A stretch of 64,000 bases of DNA from Polyodon spathula (lineage: Eukaryota > Chordata > Actinopteri > Acipenseriformes > Polyodontidae): assembly GCF_017654505.1 (NCBI RefSeq), contig NC_054536.1:7447294-7511293 (forward strand), given 5' to 3'. The notes below the pieces were generated by a model. That model was not told the origin of the DNA. It made no database searches and saw only the letters and a list, made by a program, of their open reading frames with translations. Position numbers and translations under genes: made by a program. Numbering within the stretch: position 1 is the first letter of the stretch; the number at the start of each line of letters is the position of its first letter. Shown here in pieces: positions 63,245-64,000 of this stretch.

Positions 63245-64000
63245 TGGTTTCACCCCCACACAAACACAACAAAATATAATATTCCCAATTTTAATGACGG
63301 TAACTACTTTTCAGTGTCAGGAAAAGGCGTAATAAAATAATAAAAAAAAACAAAAATTTCGACGGAGTATAAAAGTTTCCTAATGTAGATCTTCCCATTA
63401 AGATGAAAAAAAAAAAAAACCCTGACCATTGCCACATTTGGAGAGACCATCAAACAACAAGACCTGTCACCAAAGGCACAAAAAAAGTTTGAGAAAGAGC
63501 AGAGAATCTTTTTTGACAGGTGTCTGTTTACCAGACTTAAAATTATATATACAAGACTTTGAGGAACCATCTGTTCTAACCGCATTTATTTATAAAATTG
63601 CAAACTCAATTACTTCATCATCAGTTGTCTTCTAAGTAGTTAGAGAAAGTAATGTGATTGTAGTCTAATTTGTTCATTGTCAATTACTATATGGATTAAG
63701 CATATTGTATACGGTTGAGTCAGACATACAGTAGTTTATATTGTCTATTTTGTCAGATAGCTTTAAGACAAAAAAAAGAAGTTTAACCATACCATTACAT
63801 TTTTGGGCAAATTAATTGGAACTGACTGATCGGTTGTGACAGGCTCAAGTCTTGTTAGACTCGTGTAACTTAAAAAATATTACAAACTGCAACAGAGAAA
63901 CACGAGACCTCAGTAAACATTAGAAAAGGACTTACATCTGTAAAAACAATTTGATTAAAATATTTTTGTTTTACCTTCAAACTTAAGATTATGACTTTTA
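63243..64000 (+). other. ODAD2 intron 17, start; nothing else recognised
   Basis: No next ODAD2 exon is seen (human continues DAGEMVRSFVGG). Poly-A runs occur at 63340 and 63406-63419. Confidence 0.6.

Overview
The window is vertebrate nuclear DNA, most likely from a ray-finned fish. It is AT-rich, holds one multi-exon gene with long introns, and is full of fish-type mobile elements (CR1 LINEs, several Tc1/mariner families, Ty3/Gypsy remnants, MITEs) and long (TA)n, (TTA)n and (TG)n tracts. The CR1 family and the large introns would suit a non-teleost lineage such as sturgeon or paddlefish; that is inference. Nothing bacterial, no CRISPR and no operon is present.

The only host gene recognised is ODAD2 (ARMC4), the armadillo-repeat subunit of the outer dynein arm docking complex of motile cilia. 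It is on the + strand. A noncoding first exon ends at 11510, the start codon is at 12334 in exon 2, and 16 coding exons run to 63143. All splice phases agree and no exon contains a stop. Together they encode 894 codons; human ODAD2 has about 1044 residues, so the last ARM repeats lie beyond the window. Just upstream of exon 1 are two tandem X-box-like motifs, as expected for an RFX-controlled ciliary gene.

Layout: 1-11400 is upstream intergenic DNA with a LINE endonuclease fragment, a 33-bp minisatellite, a CR1-like fragment with an internally triplicated segment, a solo LTR with a 5-bp target duplication, a ~130-bp tandem repeat and a CR1 3' end. 11406-16647 holds the promoter and exons 1-7. 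Intron 7 (10.8 kb) holds CR1 copies, one with a near-complete ORF2, a Harbinger-like remnant and a long foldback element. 27410-30467 holds exons 8-10 and a solo LTR. Intron 10 (18 kb) is a landing zone for mobile DNA: a short non-autonomous LTR retrotransposon, a MITE, four Tc1-like copies, a second foldback copy and AT tracts. 48498-51196 is a compact cluster of exons 11-15. Intron 15 (9 kb) holds a Tigger-like MITE, a tRNA-like repeat and a Gypsy pol remnant split by a CR1 insertion. Exons 16 and 17 follow, the latter abutting a ~93-bp (TA)n tract.

The most noteworthy structures are the Gypsy remnant whose integrase precedes its reverse transcriptase (Gmr1-like order), the foldback family with TAA target duplications, the Tc1 deletion derivative with a perfect 32-bp hairpin, and the non-autonomous LTR element.
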